Below the pieces are notes generated by a model. The model was given only the letters and a program-made list of their open reading frames with translations. It did no database searches and was not told the DNA's origin. A stretch of DNA of 64,000 bases, taken from NCBI GenBank assembly GCA_016901755.1, contig JACJKV010000007.1, forward strand, positions 20,796 to 84,795, given 5' to 3'. Every line of letters begins with the position of its first letter. Within the stretch, counting starts at the first letter, position 1. A program made the position numbers and the translations under genes. Below are positions 18,071 to 27,652 of this stretch, in pieces. Origin of the DNA: Thomasclavelia spiroformis. Lineage in GTDB: Bacteria; Bacillota_I; Bacilli_A; Erysipelotrichales; Coprobacillaceae.

Positions 18071-19315
18071 ATGGCAAAGAAAAAAGTACAAGCAGTTACA
18101 TTTGAAGATTTAAAAACATTAGTCGTTAATGAAGCAAAAGCAAATAATAATACTTTATCACAAGATCAGATTGATGAATATCTGACAAATTATGATCTAA
18201 GTGATGAACTGGCAGAAGAACTGCTGGATTATATTTCACAAAATGATGTCACGATTTCTGATGATGGATTAGATTCTTTGGATATTGATGACGATTTACT
18301 GTTATCTGGAGTTTCTGATTTAGATGTTGATCTGGATGTTGATGATGTCATGGATGATGATGATACTCCTGATCTTGATTTTGATGGTGATTTCGACATG
18401 ATGACCGGTGATACATTGCATATGTATCAGGAACATGAAGAAGATAAAGAATTAGATAGCAATCAGTTAGGAAGCAATGTTAAGATCAATGATCCAGTCA
18501 AAATGTATCTTAAAGAAATCGGACGAGTAGAATTACTGAATCATGAACAGGAAATTGATTTAGCGAAACGTATTTTAGAAGGTGATGAAACAGCCAAAAA
18601 AGAACTGGCTGCGGCTAACTTAAGACTGGTTGTTTCCATTGCCAAGAGATATGTAGGACGTGGAATGTTATTTTTAGATCTGATTCAGGAAGGAAATATG
18701 GGGCTGATCAAAGCAGTAGAAAAATTTGATTATACTAAAGGCTTCAAATTTTCGACTTATGCAACATGGTGGATCAGACAGGCCATTACCAGAGCAATTG
18801 CTGATCAGGCCAGAACGATTCGTATTCCTGTACACATGGTAGAAACGATCAATAAACTGACAAGAATTCAAAGACAGCTCGTTCAGGAACTGGGAAGAGA
18901 ACCATCTGCTGAAGAAATTGCTGAAAAAATGGATGGTATGACACCTGAAAAAGTAAGAGAAATTCAGAAAATATCATTAGAACCAGTTTCACTGGAAACA
19001 CCTATTGGTGAAGAAGATGATTCGCATTTAGGAGATTTTATTGAAGATGAAGGTGCAATGTCTCCTGATGATTACGCGGCTAATGAGCTGTTAAAAGATG
19101 AACTGAATGATGTCTTGCTGGAATTGACTGACAGAGAAGAAAAAGTATTACGTTTAAGATTTGGTTTAGATGATGGCAGAACCCGTACTTTAGAAGAAGT
19201 AGGAAAAGAATTTAACGTTACACGTGAACGTATCAGACAGATTGAAGCTAAAGCTTTACGTAAGCTGAAACATCCATCTCGTTCTAAAAGATTAAAGGAT
19301 TTCTTAAATAGATAA
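18071..19315 (+). CDS. sigA: Primary sigma factor SigA/RpoD
   Basis: Sigma70 regions 1.2 to 4.2 are clear: [12 protein letters not shown], then region 2 with [15 protein letters not shown] and [16 protein letters not shown], and region 4 with [27 protein letters not shown]. The protein is 414 residues, longer than Bacillus SigA (371). The extra length sits in the N-terminal part: a strongly acidic, Asp-rich stretch at about residues 60-125. It lies after dnaG and before trmK, as in Bacillus. Confidence 0.97.
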   Translation: MAKKKVQAVTFEDLKTLVVNEAKANNNTLSQDQIDEYLTNYDLSDELAEELLDYISQNDVTISDDGLDSLDIDDDLLLSGVSDLDVDLDVDDVMDDDDTPDLDFDGDFDMMTGDTLHMYQEHEEDKELDSNQLGSNVKINDPVKMYLKEIGRVELLNHEQEIDLAKRILEGDETAKKELAAANLRLVVSIAKRYVGRGMLFLDLIQEGNMGLIKAVEKFDYTKGFKFSTYATWWIRQAITRAIADQARTIRIPVHMVETINKLTRIQRQLVQELGREPSAEEIAEKMDGMTPEKVREIQKISLEPVSLETPIGEEDDSHLGDFIEDEGAMSPDDYAANELLKDELNDVLLELTDREEKVLRLRFGLDDGRTRTLEEVGKEFNVTRERIRQIEAKALRKLKHPSRSKRLKDFLNR

Positions 19316-19316
19316 G

Positions 19317-20006
19317 ATGAAACTGTCATATCGATTAAAACAGATTGCTGATTTGATCAGTAAATATAAAAATGGGGAAGTACTATCTGATATTGGCACT
19401 GATCATGCCTATCTGCCTTGTTATCTGGTAGAGAATCATATTATTACTCAGGCTTATGCCTGTGAGGTAGCTAATGGTCCTTATCAGTCATCACTGGCAA
19501 CCATTTCTCAGCATCAGCTGCAAGATCAGGTGATTGCCTTACTGGGTGATGGTCTAGATCCAATTAAAGATAAACAAAGCGACATGATCGTTATTGCTGG
19601 AATGGGAGCTTACCTGATCAGTGAGATCCTGGAGAAAAATTTCAACTGTCTTAAACAGGTCAAAGTGCTGTTTTTACAGCCTAATGCCAATAGTGATCAT
19701 CTTAGAAAGTATCTTTTTGAACATGGTCTGATGATCATAGATGAAAAGATGGTGAAAGATGGTTATCATATCTATGAAATGATGGTTGTCTGTCATCAAA
19801 TCGCAGATATGAAATATGATGAATATGATATTTTATTTGGTCCAGTTCTGAAACAGCATAAAGATTCTTTGTTTATTGAAAAATGGCAGCATCAAAAACA
19901 TGTTTTTGAAAATATTATCAAGGATCTGGATGCTGATCATCCCCGATATATTGAATTAAGTCATAAAATAAAAATGATTGAGGTGGTATTAGATGAAAGC
20001 TTATGA
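19317..20006 (+). CDS. trmK: tRNA (adenine(22)-N1)-methyltransferase TrmK
   Basis: This Rossmann-like SAM methyltransferase modifies A22 of bacterial tRNA. The SAM motif is ADLISKYKNGEVLSDIGTDH, and a catalytic-region stretch IVIAGMGAYLI follows. At 229 residues the size is normal. It starts two bases after the sigA stop and overlaps the next gene by 14 bases. The same order sigA-trmK-yqfO occurs in Bacillus. Confidence 0.93.
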   Translation: MKLSYRLKQIADLISKYKNGEVLSDIGTDHAYLPCYLVENHIITQAYACEVANGPYQSSLATISQHQLQDQVIALLGDGLDPIKDKQSDMIVIAGMGAYLISEILEKNFNCLKQVKVLFLQPNANSDHLRKYLFEHGLMIIDEKMVKDGYHIYEMMVVCHQIADMKYDEYDILFGPVLKQHKDSLFIEKWQHQKHVFENIIKDLDADHPRYIELSHKIKMIEVVLDESL

Positions 20007-20751
20007 AATCATGAATCATTTGGAAAGTTATTTTCCTTTGCATCTGCAAATGGATTTTGATAAATGCGGTTTGCAGATAGGAGATAAAAATCAGGAAATC
20101 GATCAGGTATTTGTAGCTTTGAATGCGGATAATGATACTCTACAGCAATGTATTGATCATCATTGTCAAATGCTAATCACTCATCATCCTTTTCTGCTGG
20201 AAAAAATTGATAGCATTGATTTTCATCAGCATCAGGGAGCGTTCATTCAAAAAGCAATAGCCAATCATATCGTTGTCTATAGCTTACATACCTGTCTTGA
20301 TCGTGGACAAAATGGGATTTCGATGAATGACTGGCTGATAGAAAAGCTCAATGTATCTGATATCGAATGTTATGATGAACTGCAGATTGGTAAAAAAGGA
20401 CTGCTGAAACAGCCGATGACAGGAGCTGAATTTGTTCGTTATGTCAAAGAAGTCTTTGATTTACCAATGGTTAGATACAGTCATCTGGATGATAAAAAAA
20501 TAGCTTCGGTAGCGATATGTGGTGGCAGTGCTGCTGATGATCTGGAAATCGTTAAAGATCAGGTTGACTGCTATATTACCGGTGATACAAAATACCGTCA
20601 TGCCAAGTATGCAATCGATCATGATTGTCTGTTAATAGATGTGGGGCATCATTTAGAAGTTATTTTTGAAACAAAACTGCCAGAATTGCTGGCTGCTTTG
20701 CCTGTTAAGATCATAACTGCAGACAGTCAGGATTATTATTGTCTTATGTAA
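19993..20751 (+). CDS. Nif3-like dinuclear metal protein (YqfO/YbgI family)
   Basis: Family members form hexameric rings with two metal ions per subunit and have been proposed to act as GTP cyclohydrolase-like or metal-handling proteins; the true role is unclear. Metal ligands are seen in THHPFL, HTCLDRG, and the C-terminal DVGHHLEVIFE. At 252 residues it is the short form, without the middle insert of Bacillus YqfO (about 370 residues). It overlaps trmK by 14 bases and is followed by a terminator. Confidence 0.9.
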   Translation: MKAYEIMNHLESYFPLHLQMDFDKCGLQIGDKNQEIDQVFVALNADNDTLQQCIDHHCQMLITHHPFLLEKIDSIDFHQHQGAFIQKAIANHIVVYSLHTCLDRGQNGISMNDWLIEKLNVSDIECYDELQIGKKGLLKQPMTGAEFVRYVKEVFDLPMVRYSHLDDKKIASVAICGGSAADDLEIVKDQVDCYITGDTKYRHAKYAIDHDCLLIDVGHHLEVIFETKLPELLAALPVKIITADSQDYYCLM

Positions 20752-20777
20752 AACCATCAGTAATGATGGTTTTTTTG
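20750..20777 (+). terminator. Terminator after the glyS-dnaG-sigA-trmK-yqfO genes
   Basis: AAAACCATCA (20750-20759) pairs with TGATGGTTTT (20764-20773), with loop GTAA and a further T run. Confidence 0.9.
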
Positions 20778-20835
20778 TGCATCTCGACGGTTTTATGATA
20801 AACTATATAAAAAGCTAAAAAAGGGGAGAAAGATG

Positions 20836-21648
20836 ATGATTAAACTGATAGCAACCGATATGGATGGAACGTTTTTAAATTCAGAAAAAGAATTTGATCC
20901 ACGTTTTATCGATATCTTTCATGAATTAAATAAATTGGGCATTCGCTTTGTTGTAGCTAGCGGTCAACAGTATTATCGACTGTATCAGCGTTTTATGCCA
21001 ATGAGCGAACAGATGTGTTTTATTGCTGAAAATGGAACTTATGTGGCGTTAGGCTCTCAAAAACTGTTCGCTAATGAAATTGAACGTGATTTTGTCAATC
21101 GTGCCATTGAGGTCATTGAACATACACCACGCCTGGTAATGATCATGTGTGGGACCAAAAGTGCCTATATTGAAAATAAATACCGTTATTTAGAAGATGA
21201 AGTCAAGAAATATTACTGTATGTATGAATTTGTGGATTCATTGTCTGAAGTCGATGATGAAATTATCAAACTGGCTATTTATGATCCACAATATCATATT
21301 GAAGAACTTTTAGATCAGGTAAAAGCGCAGCTGCCAGAACAGCTGAAGATCGTTACCAGTGGTAATGAATGGATGGATATAACGAATAAAGAAGCTAATA
21401 AAGGATTGTCGATGATTTTTCTGGAAGAATATTTTGGTGTTCACGAAGATGAAGCGGTTGCTTTTGGTGATCAGATGAATGACTATGAACTGCTGCAAAG
21501 CGTTAAATACAGTTTTGCTATGGATAATGCTGTTGATGCCATCAAGGCCATTGCCTATGATACCGTACCTTCAAATATTGAACAGGGAGTTTTGATCAAA
21601 CTGGAAGAAATCGTTCAAAATCATGGTGAAATTATTGAAAACAAATGA
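20836..21648 (+). CDS. Cof-type HAD-superfamily phosphatase
   Basis: HAD motif I is DMDGTFLN, motif II is a Ser in VASGQQ, and motifs III/IV are K and GDQMNDYELL. A Cof-type cap domain (C2) lies between. Members dephosphorylate sugar phosphates, PLP or flavin mononucleotide; the substrate cannot be read from the sequence. ATG 20836 is 7 bases after GGGGAG; the ATG at 20833 gives one more Met. A second HAD gene follows 21 bases downstream. Confidence 0.9.
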   Translation: MIKLIATDMDGTFLNSEKEFDPRFIDIFHELNKLGIRFVVASGQQYYRLYQRFMPMSEQMCFIAENGTYVALGSQKLFANEIERDFVNRAIEVIEHTPRLVMIMCGTKSAYIENKYRYLEDEVKKYYCMYEFVDSLSEVDDEIIKLAIYDPQYHIEELLDQVKAQLPEQLKIVTSGNEWMDITNKEANKGLSMIFLEEYFGVHEDEAVAFGDQMNDYELLQSVKYSFAMDNAVDAIKAIAYDTVPSNIEQGVLIKLEEIVQNHGEIIENK

Positions 21649-21669
21649 TATAGACTGAAGGAGAGACCT

Positions 21670-22476
21670 ATGAAAAATATTATTTTTATGGATATCGATG
21701 GCACACTGGTCAAACATATCGATGGACATGACTTTGTGCCAGAAAGTGCTAAAAATGCTATTAGTGAAACGAGAAAACGTGGGAATCTGGTCTATTTGTG
21801 TACCGGGAGATCACTGGCAGAAATAGGTGATTTACAGAATATTGGTTTTGATGGCATGATTGCTGGAGCAGGATGTTATATTGCCACTGATCAGGTTATT
21901 GCACATCGTACCTTTTTACAGCAGGAAATAGAGGAGTTACTGTGGTTTTTGAATCAGCATCAGATCTGTTACTATTTAGAGTGTAACGATGGGCTTTACT
22001 GCTTACAGCAGGCAAAAGAATTTATGATCAGGGAAATCTTTCATGGTCAAAGTGATGGTGATTTTATCAGTCTGCTTAAACCGCTTGTTAATTGTCCTTT
22101 GGATAAAGTGAATAAGATCTCGTTTATTTCTTTAAAACTGTCTTATGATGAAATCGAAAGACAGCTGCAGGAAAAATATCAGCTTGTCAGAGCATCATGG
22201 GGACCAGAATTTGACCAGGCTGGGGAAATAAGTCAAAAAGGAATCAATAAGGCAATGGCAATGCAAACATTGCTTAAACACCTGAATTTAGACGATATAA
22301 GGACATTTGCGTTTGGTGACAGTATGAATGATCGTGAAATCTTTGAAAGTGTGGATGTAGCGATCGCAATGGGCAACAGTTCGCATGGGATTGAACAGTA
22401 TGCGAACTTTATTACTAAAGACGTTTTAGATGATGGTATTGCCTATGCCATGAAAAAATATCAGCTGATTGGTTAA
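21670..22476 (+). CDS. Cof-type HAD-superfamily phosphatase
   Basis: This is a paralogue of the gene before it, with DIDGTLVK, CTGRS and GDSMNDREIF as the HAD motifs and a C2 cap between about residues 85 and 185. At 268 residues it is complete. GGAGAG stands before the start. The pair is likely co-transcribed. The substrate is unknown. Confidence 0.9.
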   Translation: MKNIIFMDIDGTLVKHIDGHDFVPESAKNAISETRKRGNLVYLCTGRSLAEIGDLQNIGFDGMIAGAGCYIATDQVIAHRTFLQQEIEELLWFLNQHQICYYLECNDGLYCLQQAKEFMIREIFHGQSDGDFISLLKPLVNCPLDKVNKISFISLKLSYDEIERQLQEKYQLVRASWGPEFDQAGEISQKGINKAMAMQTLLKHLNLDDIRTFAFGDSMNDREIFESVDVAIAMGNSSHGIEQYANFITKDVLDDGIAYAMKKYQLIG

Positions 22477-22547
22477 TTACAATTTCTGGCATATTTCTTT
22501 TTTGAGGTAACAGGAGTAAAATAAAACTATAGAAAGAAGATGAAAAA

Positions 22548-23885
22548 ATGAAAAATAACACCATTGATCTGACTCATGGCAGTATCGTCAAAGCCATTAT
22601 TCTCTTTTCAATTCCTTTGCTGATTGGCAATCTGTTTCAGCAGCTGTATAATGCTGTAGATTCATATGTGGTAGGAAACTATGTTGGTACTAATGCTTTA
22701 GCGGCAGTTGGTGCCAGTACCCCGGTCATTAATATGCTGATTGGTTTTTTTATGGGAATTTCAACAGGTGCTGGGGTCGTTATCGCCCAGTATTTTGGTG
22801 CCGAAGATATTAAAAAAATGCGTCTGGCTATTCATAACAGCATGGCTTTGACCGTGGTATTAGGCATTGCTTTAACAATTATTGGGCTGATTTGTACTAA
22901 TCCGCTTTTACAGGCTATTGGGGTTCCTTTAGAAGTGTTCAGTCAGGCCAGTCTGTATCTGGCGATTTATTTTTGGGGACTGATCTTTGTCATGATCTAT
23001 AATATGGGATCTGGAATCCTGCGTTCGGTTGGAGATTCAAAAAGACCGCTTTATTTTCTGATCTTTTCTTCAGCCGTTAATATTGTTCTTGATTTTCTGT
23101 TTGTCAAAGGATTTGGCTGGGGCGTAGCTGGAGCAGGATATGCCACCTTGATTGCGCAGGCTATTTCAGCTTTGATGGTCATGTATGTTTTAATGAAAAC
23201 CAATGAAAATTATCAGCTGGTTTTAAGTGAAATCGGATTTAAGAAAGATATTTTGCTGAAAATCATTAAAATTGGTTTACCAACTGGTTTCCAGCAAAGC
23301 ATCGTTTCTCTGTCGAATGTTATTGTTCAGTCATATATTAATGTTTATGGTTCTTCTGTTATCGCTGGATATTCAGTAACAATTAAAATTGATGGTTTTG
23401 TCAATTTACCTTTACAGGCCTTTAATATGGCAGTCACTACTTTTGTAGGGCAGAATATCGGAGCTAAACAGTATGACAGAGTTAAGAAAGGAGCCTATAT
23501 GACGACTTTCCTGGCTATGCTCACGATTGGTATTTTTGTTATTTTGATGTACCTGTTCGGTCGTAATTTTATAGCTTTATTTAATCAGGAAAAAGCAGTG
23601 ATCGATGCGGGAAGATTAATGCAGCTGGTATTCTTGCCATTTTACATATTCCTACCAATCAATCAGGTCATCAATGGGGTTTTAAGAGGTGCTGGACGTT
23701 CTTCAGTTCCAATGTATGTCATGGTTTTTTCATTCGTTGTTTTAAGACAGATTTATCTTTTTATCGTTACCAGATTTACCAGCAATATTGGCTATGTTTT
23801 CTTTGGCTGGCCAGTAACCTGGATCGTCTGCAGTATCATTTTTATCTTTTATTTTTTCAAAGTGGACTGGTTACCAGAAACGTAA
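22548..23885 (+). CDS. MATE-family efflux transporter
   Basis: The 445-residue protein has twelve predicted membrane helices in two similar halves, with the DinF/NorM-like start SIPLLIGNLFQQLYNAVDSY. MATE proteins export organic cations or drugs in exchange for Na+ or H+. The clostridial-type subgroup is common in gut Firmicutes. It has its own terminator, shared with ispH on the other strand. The substrate is unknown. Confidence 0.92.
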   Translation: MKNNTIDLTHGSIVKAIILFSIPLLIGNLFQQLYNAVDSYVVGNYVGTNALAAVGASTPVINMLIGFFMGISTGAGVVIAQYFGAEDIKKMRLAIHNSMALTVVLGIALTIIGLICTNPLLQAIGVPLEVFSQASLYLAIYFWGLIFVMIYNMGSGILRSVGDSKRPLYFLIFSSAVNIVLDFLFVKGFGWGVAGAGYATLIAQAISALMVMYVLMKTNENYQLVLSEIGFKKDILLKIIKIGLPTGFQQSIVSLSNVIVQSYINVYGSSVIAGYSVTIKIDGFVNLPLQAFNMAVTTFVGQNIGAKQYDRVKKGAYMTTFLAMLTIGIFVILMYLFGRNFIALFNQEKAVIDAGRLMQLVFLPFYIFLPINQVINGVLRGAGRSSVPMYVMVFSFVVLRQIYLFIVTRFTSNIGYVFFGWPVTWIVCSIIFIFYFFKVDWLPET

Positions 23886-23909
23886 AACGGATAGCTTAGC
23901 TATCCGTTT
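23885..23909. terminator. Bidirectional terminator between the MATE gene and ispH
   Basis: AAACGGATAGC (23885-23895) and GCTATCCGTTT (23899-23909) form a perfect 11-bp stem with a TTA loop. It overlaps the ends of both convergent genes. Confidence 0.8.
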
Positions 23910-24822
23910 ATAGTATTCTGTCTTTTTCAATGACAGGTTTAATATAAGTTGCAGGATCGTTTTCATCAAATTGTGTTAAAAAAGCGATGATCTGATTTGT
24001 CAGATAGGTTGGTGTTGAAGCCCCAGAACTGATTGCAGCATACTGTTTTCCTTGAAGCCATTCAAGCTGCAGTTCATCGATGCTTTCAATCATATAGACA
24101 TCACAATGATGTGTTTTTTTAGCAATCGCAGACAGTTTTTGGGTATTGTTGGAATGTGGATCACCAACGATAATGATGATATCAACATCCTGATCGATAT
24201 TTTTAATAGCTTCCTGACGGATCTTTGTAGCTGTGCAGGTTTCTTTTTCGATTTCGATATTGGGCAATACTGTTTTGGCATACTCACAAAGCTCATAAAC
24301 ATCATAAAGTGACATCGTGGTCTGATTGGTTATTACATATTTTTGATTTTTGGCCATCTGATCGATGTCTGCTTTGGATGTGATCAGGTGCACTTTTTGA
24401 GAATCAATAGATAATGCACCTTCGGCTTCAGGATGACCGTTTTTACCAATATATAAGACTTCATAGCCCTGCTGCAGTTTAGCTTTGATCAGTTCATGCG
24501 TTTTAATGACATCAAGACATGAAGCATCGATCACTTCTAAACCTTTATTACGGGCTTTGTCAAAAACTTCCTGACTGGCACCATGAGCAGTAATAATGAC
24601 TTTTCCCTGACTGATTTCATCTAACAGTTCCAGTCGGGTTTTGCCTTTTCCTTCAACTGTGTGGATTCCTATTTCTTTTAAGGCATTGACGATATACTGA
24701 TTATGGACGATCATTCCTAAAATATATACAGGAACTTCGCTGTCAGCATTGTTTTTGGCAATATTGATTGCTCTGACAACACCTTTACAGTAACCTCGGG
24801 GAGTTACACCTAATACTTTCAT
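23908..24822 (-). CDS. ispH: 4-hydroxy-3-methylbut-2-enyl diphosphate reductase
   Basis: The enzyme makes IPP and DMAPP in the last step of the MEP isoprenoid route and carries an iron-sulfur cluster. The three cluster cysteines are seen in RGYCKGV, DASCLDV and ETCTATK. At 304 residues it is the plain form, without the S1 ribosomal domains fused to it in some clostridia. It follows a YqfQ-like gene by 18 bases on the same strand, as in Bacillus. ispG lies 4 kb away on the same strand. Confidence 0.96.
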   Translation of the reverse strand: MKVLGVTPRGYCKGVVRAINIAKNNADSEVPVYILGMIVHNQYIVNALKEIGIHTVEGKGKTRLELLDEISQGKVIITAHGASQEVFDKARNKGLEVIDASCLDVIKTHELIKAKLQQGYEVLYIGKNGHPEAEGALSIDSQKVHLITSKADIDQMAKNQKYVITNQTTMSLYDVYELCEYAKTVLPNIEIEKETCTATKIRQEAIKNIDQDVDIIIIVGDPHSNNTQKLSAIAKKTHHCDVYMIESIDELQLEWLQGKQYAAISSGASTPTYLTNQIIAFLTQFDENDPATYIKPVIEKDRIL

Positions 24823-24840
24823 ATAATCACCTCAAGGTGA

Positions 24841-25140
24841 TTATACCATATTCTGAAATAATTCTTCATCATCCTTTTGAATTGGATGAATCTGTTTTTC
24901 TACATCATCGACATCAATATCATCAATGTTTTTCATAGCTTTGATGATGGCGAGACCATTTCTGGTATTATCGATCAGTGGTTTGACCTGGTAAATAATA
25001 GGAATCAGCTGATTAGCTACCTGAATGCCTTTAAGTGTCGTATTGAGCGTTTTCTGAATATAAAAACGCATTGGTGGACGCTGATAGGGAAAATAGGGAT
25101 CAGCGGACATCATTTCACTGTAATTATAAAATGGATACAT
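24841..25140 (-). CDS. YqfQ/VrrA-like small protein
   Basis: This 99-residue protein has an aromatic and proline-rich N-terminus (YPFYNY, FPYQRPP) and a helical middle (YQVKPLIDNTRNGLAIIKAM), then an acidic tail. The ispH-yqfQ-cshB-nfo neighbourhood of Bacillus subtilis contains YqfQ (VrrA) at this place, and the NTRN-rich middle is similar to it. The function of YqfQ is unknown. AGGTGATTTT stands before the start. Confidence 0.7.
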   Translation of the reverse strand: MYPFYNYSEMMSADPYFPYQRPPMRFYIQKTLNTTLKGIQVANQLIPIIYQVKPLIDNTRNGLAIIKAMKNIDDIDVDDVEKQIHPIQKDDEELFQNMV

Positions 25141-25183
25141 AAAATCACCTGTTATATCATATGTTAAAAGATATTATTGGTGA

Positions 25184-25212
25184 TTGTTTAAAACATAAAA
25201 AAAGAGTAAAAT
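25184..25212 (+). promoter_or_regulatory. SigA-type promoter for the PTS IIB-like gene
   Basis: TTGTTT (25184-25189) and TAAAAT (25207-25212) are 17 bases apart, 19 bases before the start codon. Upstream, an imperfect 15-bp inverted repeat (25144-25158 with 25170-25184) covers the yqfQ ribosome site on the other strand. Confidence 0.55.
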
Positions 25213-25231
25213 AGATATCAGGGTGATAACA

Positions 25232-25636
25232 ATGATAAAAATATTACTATGCTGTGGTGGAGGATTTTCATCAAGTGCAATAGCAGTAAGAATGCAAAAA
25301 GAAATCAAAGAACGAAACTTACAAGACCGTTACAGCATTACTTTTTTGCCATTTGGTTTAGGCTTGAAACGACTGGATGAATTTGATGTCGTGATTTTAT
25401 GTCCACATCTTAAAGTAGAGCTGGACAAAGCAAAAAAGAAGATGAAAATTGATAAGCCAATGTATCTGCTGCCACCTAAAATGTATGGTTTGATGAAGTT
25501 CGAGGAAATCGTTGTGGATGTTGAAGATGTCATAGACATGTATCAGCAAAATCCAACGGTTCCAGTTCATTTTCCTGGCGAAGACAATCTTTTAAGAATT
25601 ACCAGAGGTGTTGCTTATCGCCATTTTAAAAAGTAA
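25232..25636 (+). CDS. Orphan PTS lactose/cellobiose-type IIB protein
   Basis: The N-terminus MIKILLCCGGGFSSS matches the phosphocysteine loop of IIB-lac/cellobiose proteins, with C7 or C8 as phosphorylation site. At 134 residues it is longer than typical IIB (about 100), with an extra C-terminal part. No IIA or IIC gene is near. It may serve as a regulator or a IIB partner of a distant permease. AGGGTG lies six bases before ATG 25232; a GTG at 25223 is rejected because it overlaps that ribosome site. Confidence 0.78.
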   Translation: MIKILLCCGGGFSSSAIAVRMQKEIKERNLQDRYSITFLPFGLGLKRLDEFDVVILCPHLKVELDKAKKKMKIDKPMYLLPPKMYGLMKFEEIVVDVEDVIDMYQQNPTVPVHFPGEDNLLRITRGVAYRHFKK

Positions 25637-25690
25637 AGATGTCATTCACCAACTGCAGAAAAGAGAGTATAATAAAAAGGGGTGAGTATA

Positions 25691-26158
25691 ATGAAAAGAT
25701 TAACAGCCAATATGTTTAATGATGATTGGGCTCTGGTCACTGCTGGAAATAAAGATCATTATAATATGATGACCATTTCATGGGGTGCCATGGGAACGAT
25801 CTGGGGCAAATCAGTTTTGACGATTTATGTCAAACCATGTCGCTATACCTACGAATTTCTAGAAAATAACGATTATTTTGTCGTTTCATTCTTTGATCAG
25901 GATTATAAAAAAGATCTGGGTATTTTAGGAAGTCATTCTGGTAGAAATGAAGACAAATTAGCTTTGACATCATTACAGCCAGAAGTTATTGAACATGGAA
26001 TAACTTATAAACAGGCTAAAATGACTGTTGTCTGCAAAAAAATTTATGGACAGCATTTAGATGGGGCAAATATTCCTGATGAAGCGCAAAGCTATTATGT
26101 TAATGAACCAGTACACAAAATGTATATTGGTGAAGTCGTTAAAATTATAGAAAAATAA
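25691..26158 (+). CDS. Flavin reductase-like FMN-binding protein
   Basis: This 155-residue protein fits the flavin reductase/split-barrel FMN-binding family: NMMTISWGAMGTIWGKSVLTIYV and FFDQDYKKDLGILGSHSGR (phosphate-binding loop) are typical. Members bind FMN and pass electrons from NAD(P)H to partners. The start ATG 25691 follows AAGGGGTGAG. It stands alone with its own terminator. Confidence 0.85.
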   Translation: MKRLTANMFNDDWALVTAGNKDHYNMMTISWGAMGTIWGKSVLTIYVKPCRYTYEFLENNDYFVVSFFDQDYKKDLGILGSHSGRNEDKLALTSLQPEVIEHGITYKQAKMTVVCKKIYGQHLDGANIPDEAQSYYVNEPVHKMYIGEVVKIIEK

Positions 26159-26161
26159 TGG

Positions 26162-26194
26162 GGACTTATTTCTGAAGAAATAAGCCTTTTTTTT
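26162..26194 (+). terminator. Terminator after the flavin reductase
   Basis: CTTATTTC (26165-26172) pairs with GAAATAAG (26177-26184), with extra G-C pairs at the base, loop TGAA, followed by eight T. Confidence 0.85.
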
Positions 26195-26212
26195 AAAAAA
26201 AAGAGATATGAT

Positions 26213-26240
26213 TTGAAAAGTTTTTTGAATATGGTATAAT
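26213..26240 (+). promoter_or_regulatory. Strong SigA-type promoter for cshB
   Basis: TTGAAA (26213-26218) and a perfect TATAAT (26235-26240) are 16 bases apart, with an extended -10 (TGG before TATAAT). Confidence 0.75.
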
Positions 26241-26272
26241 AACGTGACTAAAAGAGAAAAAAGGAGGATTTT

Positions 26273-27652
26273 ATGGGAACTTTTCAAGACTTCCAGCTGC
26301 AGGATTTCTGTCAGCAGGTTATTTCCAAGCTTGGTTTTCGCAAACCAACTCCAATACAAGAAAAAGTCATTCCTCTTGTATTAAAAAATAAAGATGTAAT
26401 CGGTATTTCACAGACCGGGACAGGAAAAAGTCATGCCTTTTTATTACCGATTATCAATAGAATAGATACCAGTAAAGACTGTGTTCAGGCAGTCATCACG
26501 GCGCCGACAAGAGAACTGGCCAGTCAGCTTTATAACAATGCGCGTGTATTTTGTGAATTTTTACCTGAATTAAGAGTATCACTGATCATAGGGGGGAGCG
26601 ATCGTCAAAGAGCGGTCAATAAATTAACGGTCCAGCCTCATCTGGTCATTGGAACTCCTGGACGTATCAAAGATCTTTCTTTAGAAGCACAGGCTTTAAA
26701 AATTACTACAGCAAAAACCTTTGTTGTTGATGAAGCCGATATGACCATGGAATTTGGTTATCTGGAAGATATCGATGCAGTAGCGGGAAAAATGGCGGAT
26801 GATCTGCAGATGCTGGTTTTTTCAGCAACGATCGATCAGAATTTAAGACCATTTTTAAAAAAATATATGAAACAGCCGGTTACGGTTGAAATTGATGGTG
26901 AGATGGCAACTACTGCCAATGTAGAACATATATTATTAGCGACCAGACATCAGGACAGATATAAAGTTTTAAAACAGATCATGGCTATTATTGATCCTTA
27001 TATCTGTATCATTTTCGCAAATAAAAGAACTGAAGTCGCTGCCTTGACCCGTCAGTTAAGAGAAGATGGATATAAAATAGGTGAAATTCATGGTGACCTG
27101 GAACCACGTGAACGCAGAAAAATGATGCGACAGATCAACAATAATGAATATCAGTATATCGTGGCTACTGATATCGCTGCTCGTGGTATTGATATCGATG
27201 GTGTTTCACATGTCATCAATATGGAATTTCCTGCTGAACCTGATTTCTATATTCATCGTGCCGGTCGTTCAGGACGTGGAAACTATACAGGAGTATGTTA
27301 CAGCATGTATGACAGCAATGACGAAAAAAGTATTGCTACACTGGAGCGAAAAGGTATAGAATTCAAAAACATGCAAATTAAAAATGGTGTTTTTGTTGAT
27401 ATGGGACAAAGAGAAAAGCGTAAAAAAAGAATCAGACAGCAAACTGAACTGGAAAGACAGGTTCAGATGATCATCAGAAAACCTAAAAAGGTCAAACCTG
27501 GCTATAAGAAAAAACGTAAATATAAAGTAGAACAGGTCATCAGAAAACAGAAAAGAGCTATGATTCGAGAAGATATCAAACGTCAGAAAAAAGAACGTGC
27601 GCGCCAGGCACAGATTGCTAAAAGGATGGAAGAAAATAATGATAATTGGTAG
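26273..27652 (+). CDS. cshB: DEAD-box RNA helicase CshB-like
   Basis: The helicase motifs run in order: Q motif [19 protein letters not shown], Ia PTREL, Ib TPGR, II DEAD, III SAT, then HGD, ARGID and HRAGRSGR in the second RecA domain. A strongly basic tail (residues about 375-459) probably binds RNA. The family unwinds structured RNA, often during cold shock or ribosome assembly. The position between yqfQ/ispH and nfo matches Bacillus cshB. The end overlaps nfo by 14 bases. Confidence 0.93.
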   Translation: MGTFQDFQLQDFCQQVISKLGFRKPTPIQEKVIPLVLKNKDVIGISQTGTGKSHAFLLPIINRIDTSKDCVQAVITAPTRELASQLYNNARVFCEFLPELRVSLIIGGSDRQRAVNKLTVQPHLVIGTPGRIKDLSLEAQALKITTAKTFVVDEADMTMEFGYLEDIDAVAGKMADDLQMLVFSATIDQNLRPFLKKYMKQPVTVEIDGEMATTANVEHILLATRHQDRYKVLKQIMAIIDPYICIIFANKRTEVAALTRQLREDGYKIGEIHGDLEPRERRKMMRQINNNEYQYIVATDIAARGIDIDGVSHVINMEFPAEPDFYIHRAGRSGRGNYTGVCYSMYDSNDEKSIATLERKGIEFKNMQIKNGVFVDMGQREKRKKRIRQQTELERQVQMIIRKPKKVKPGYKKKRKYKVEQVIRKQKRAMIREDIKRQKKERARQAQIAKRMEENNDNW

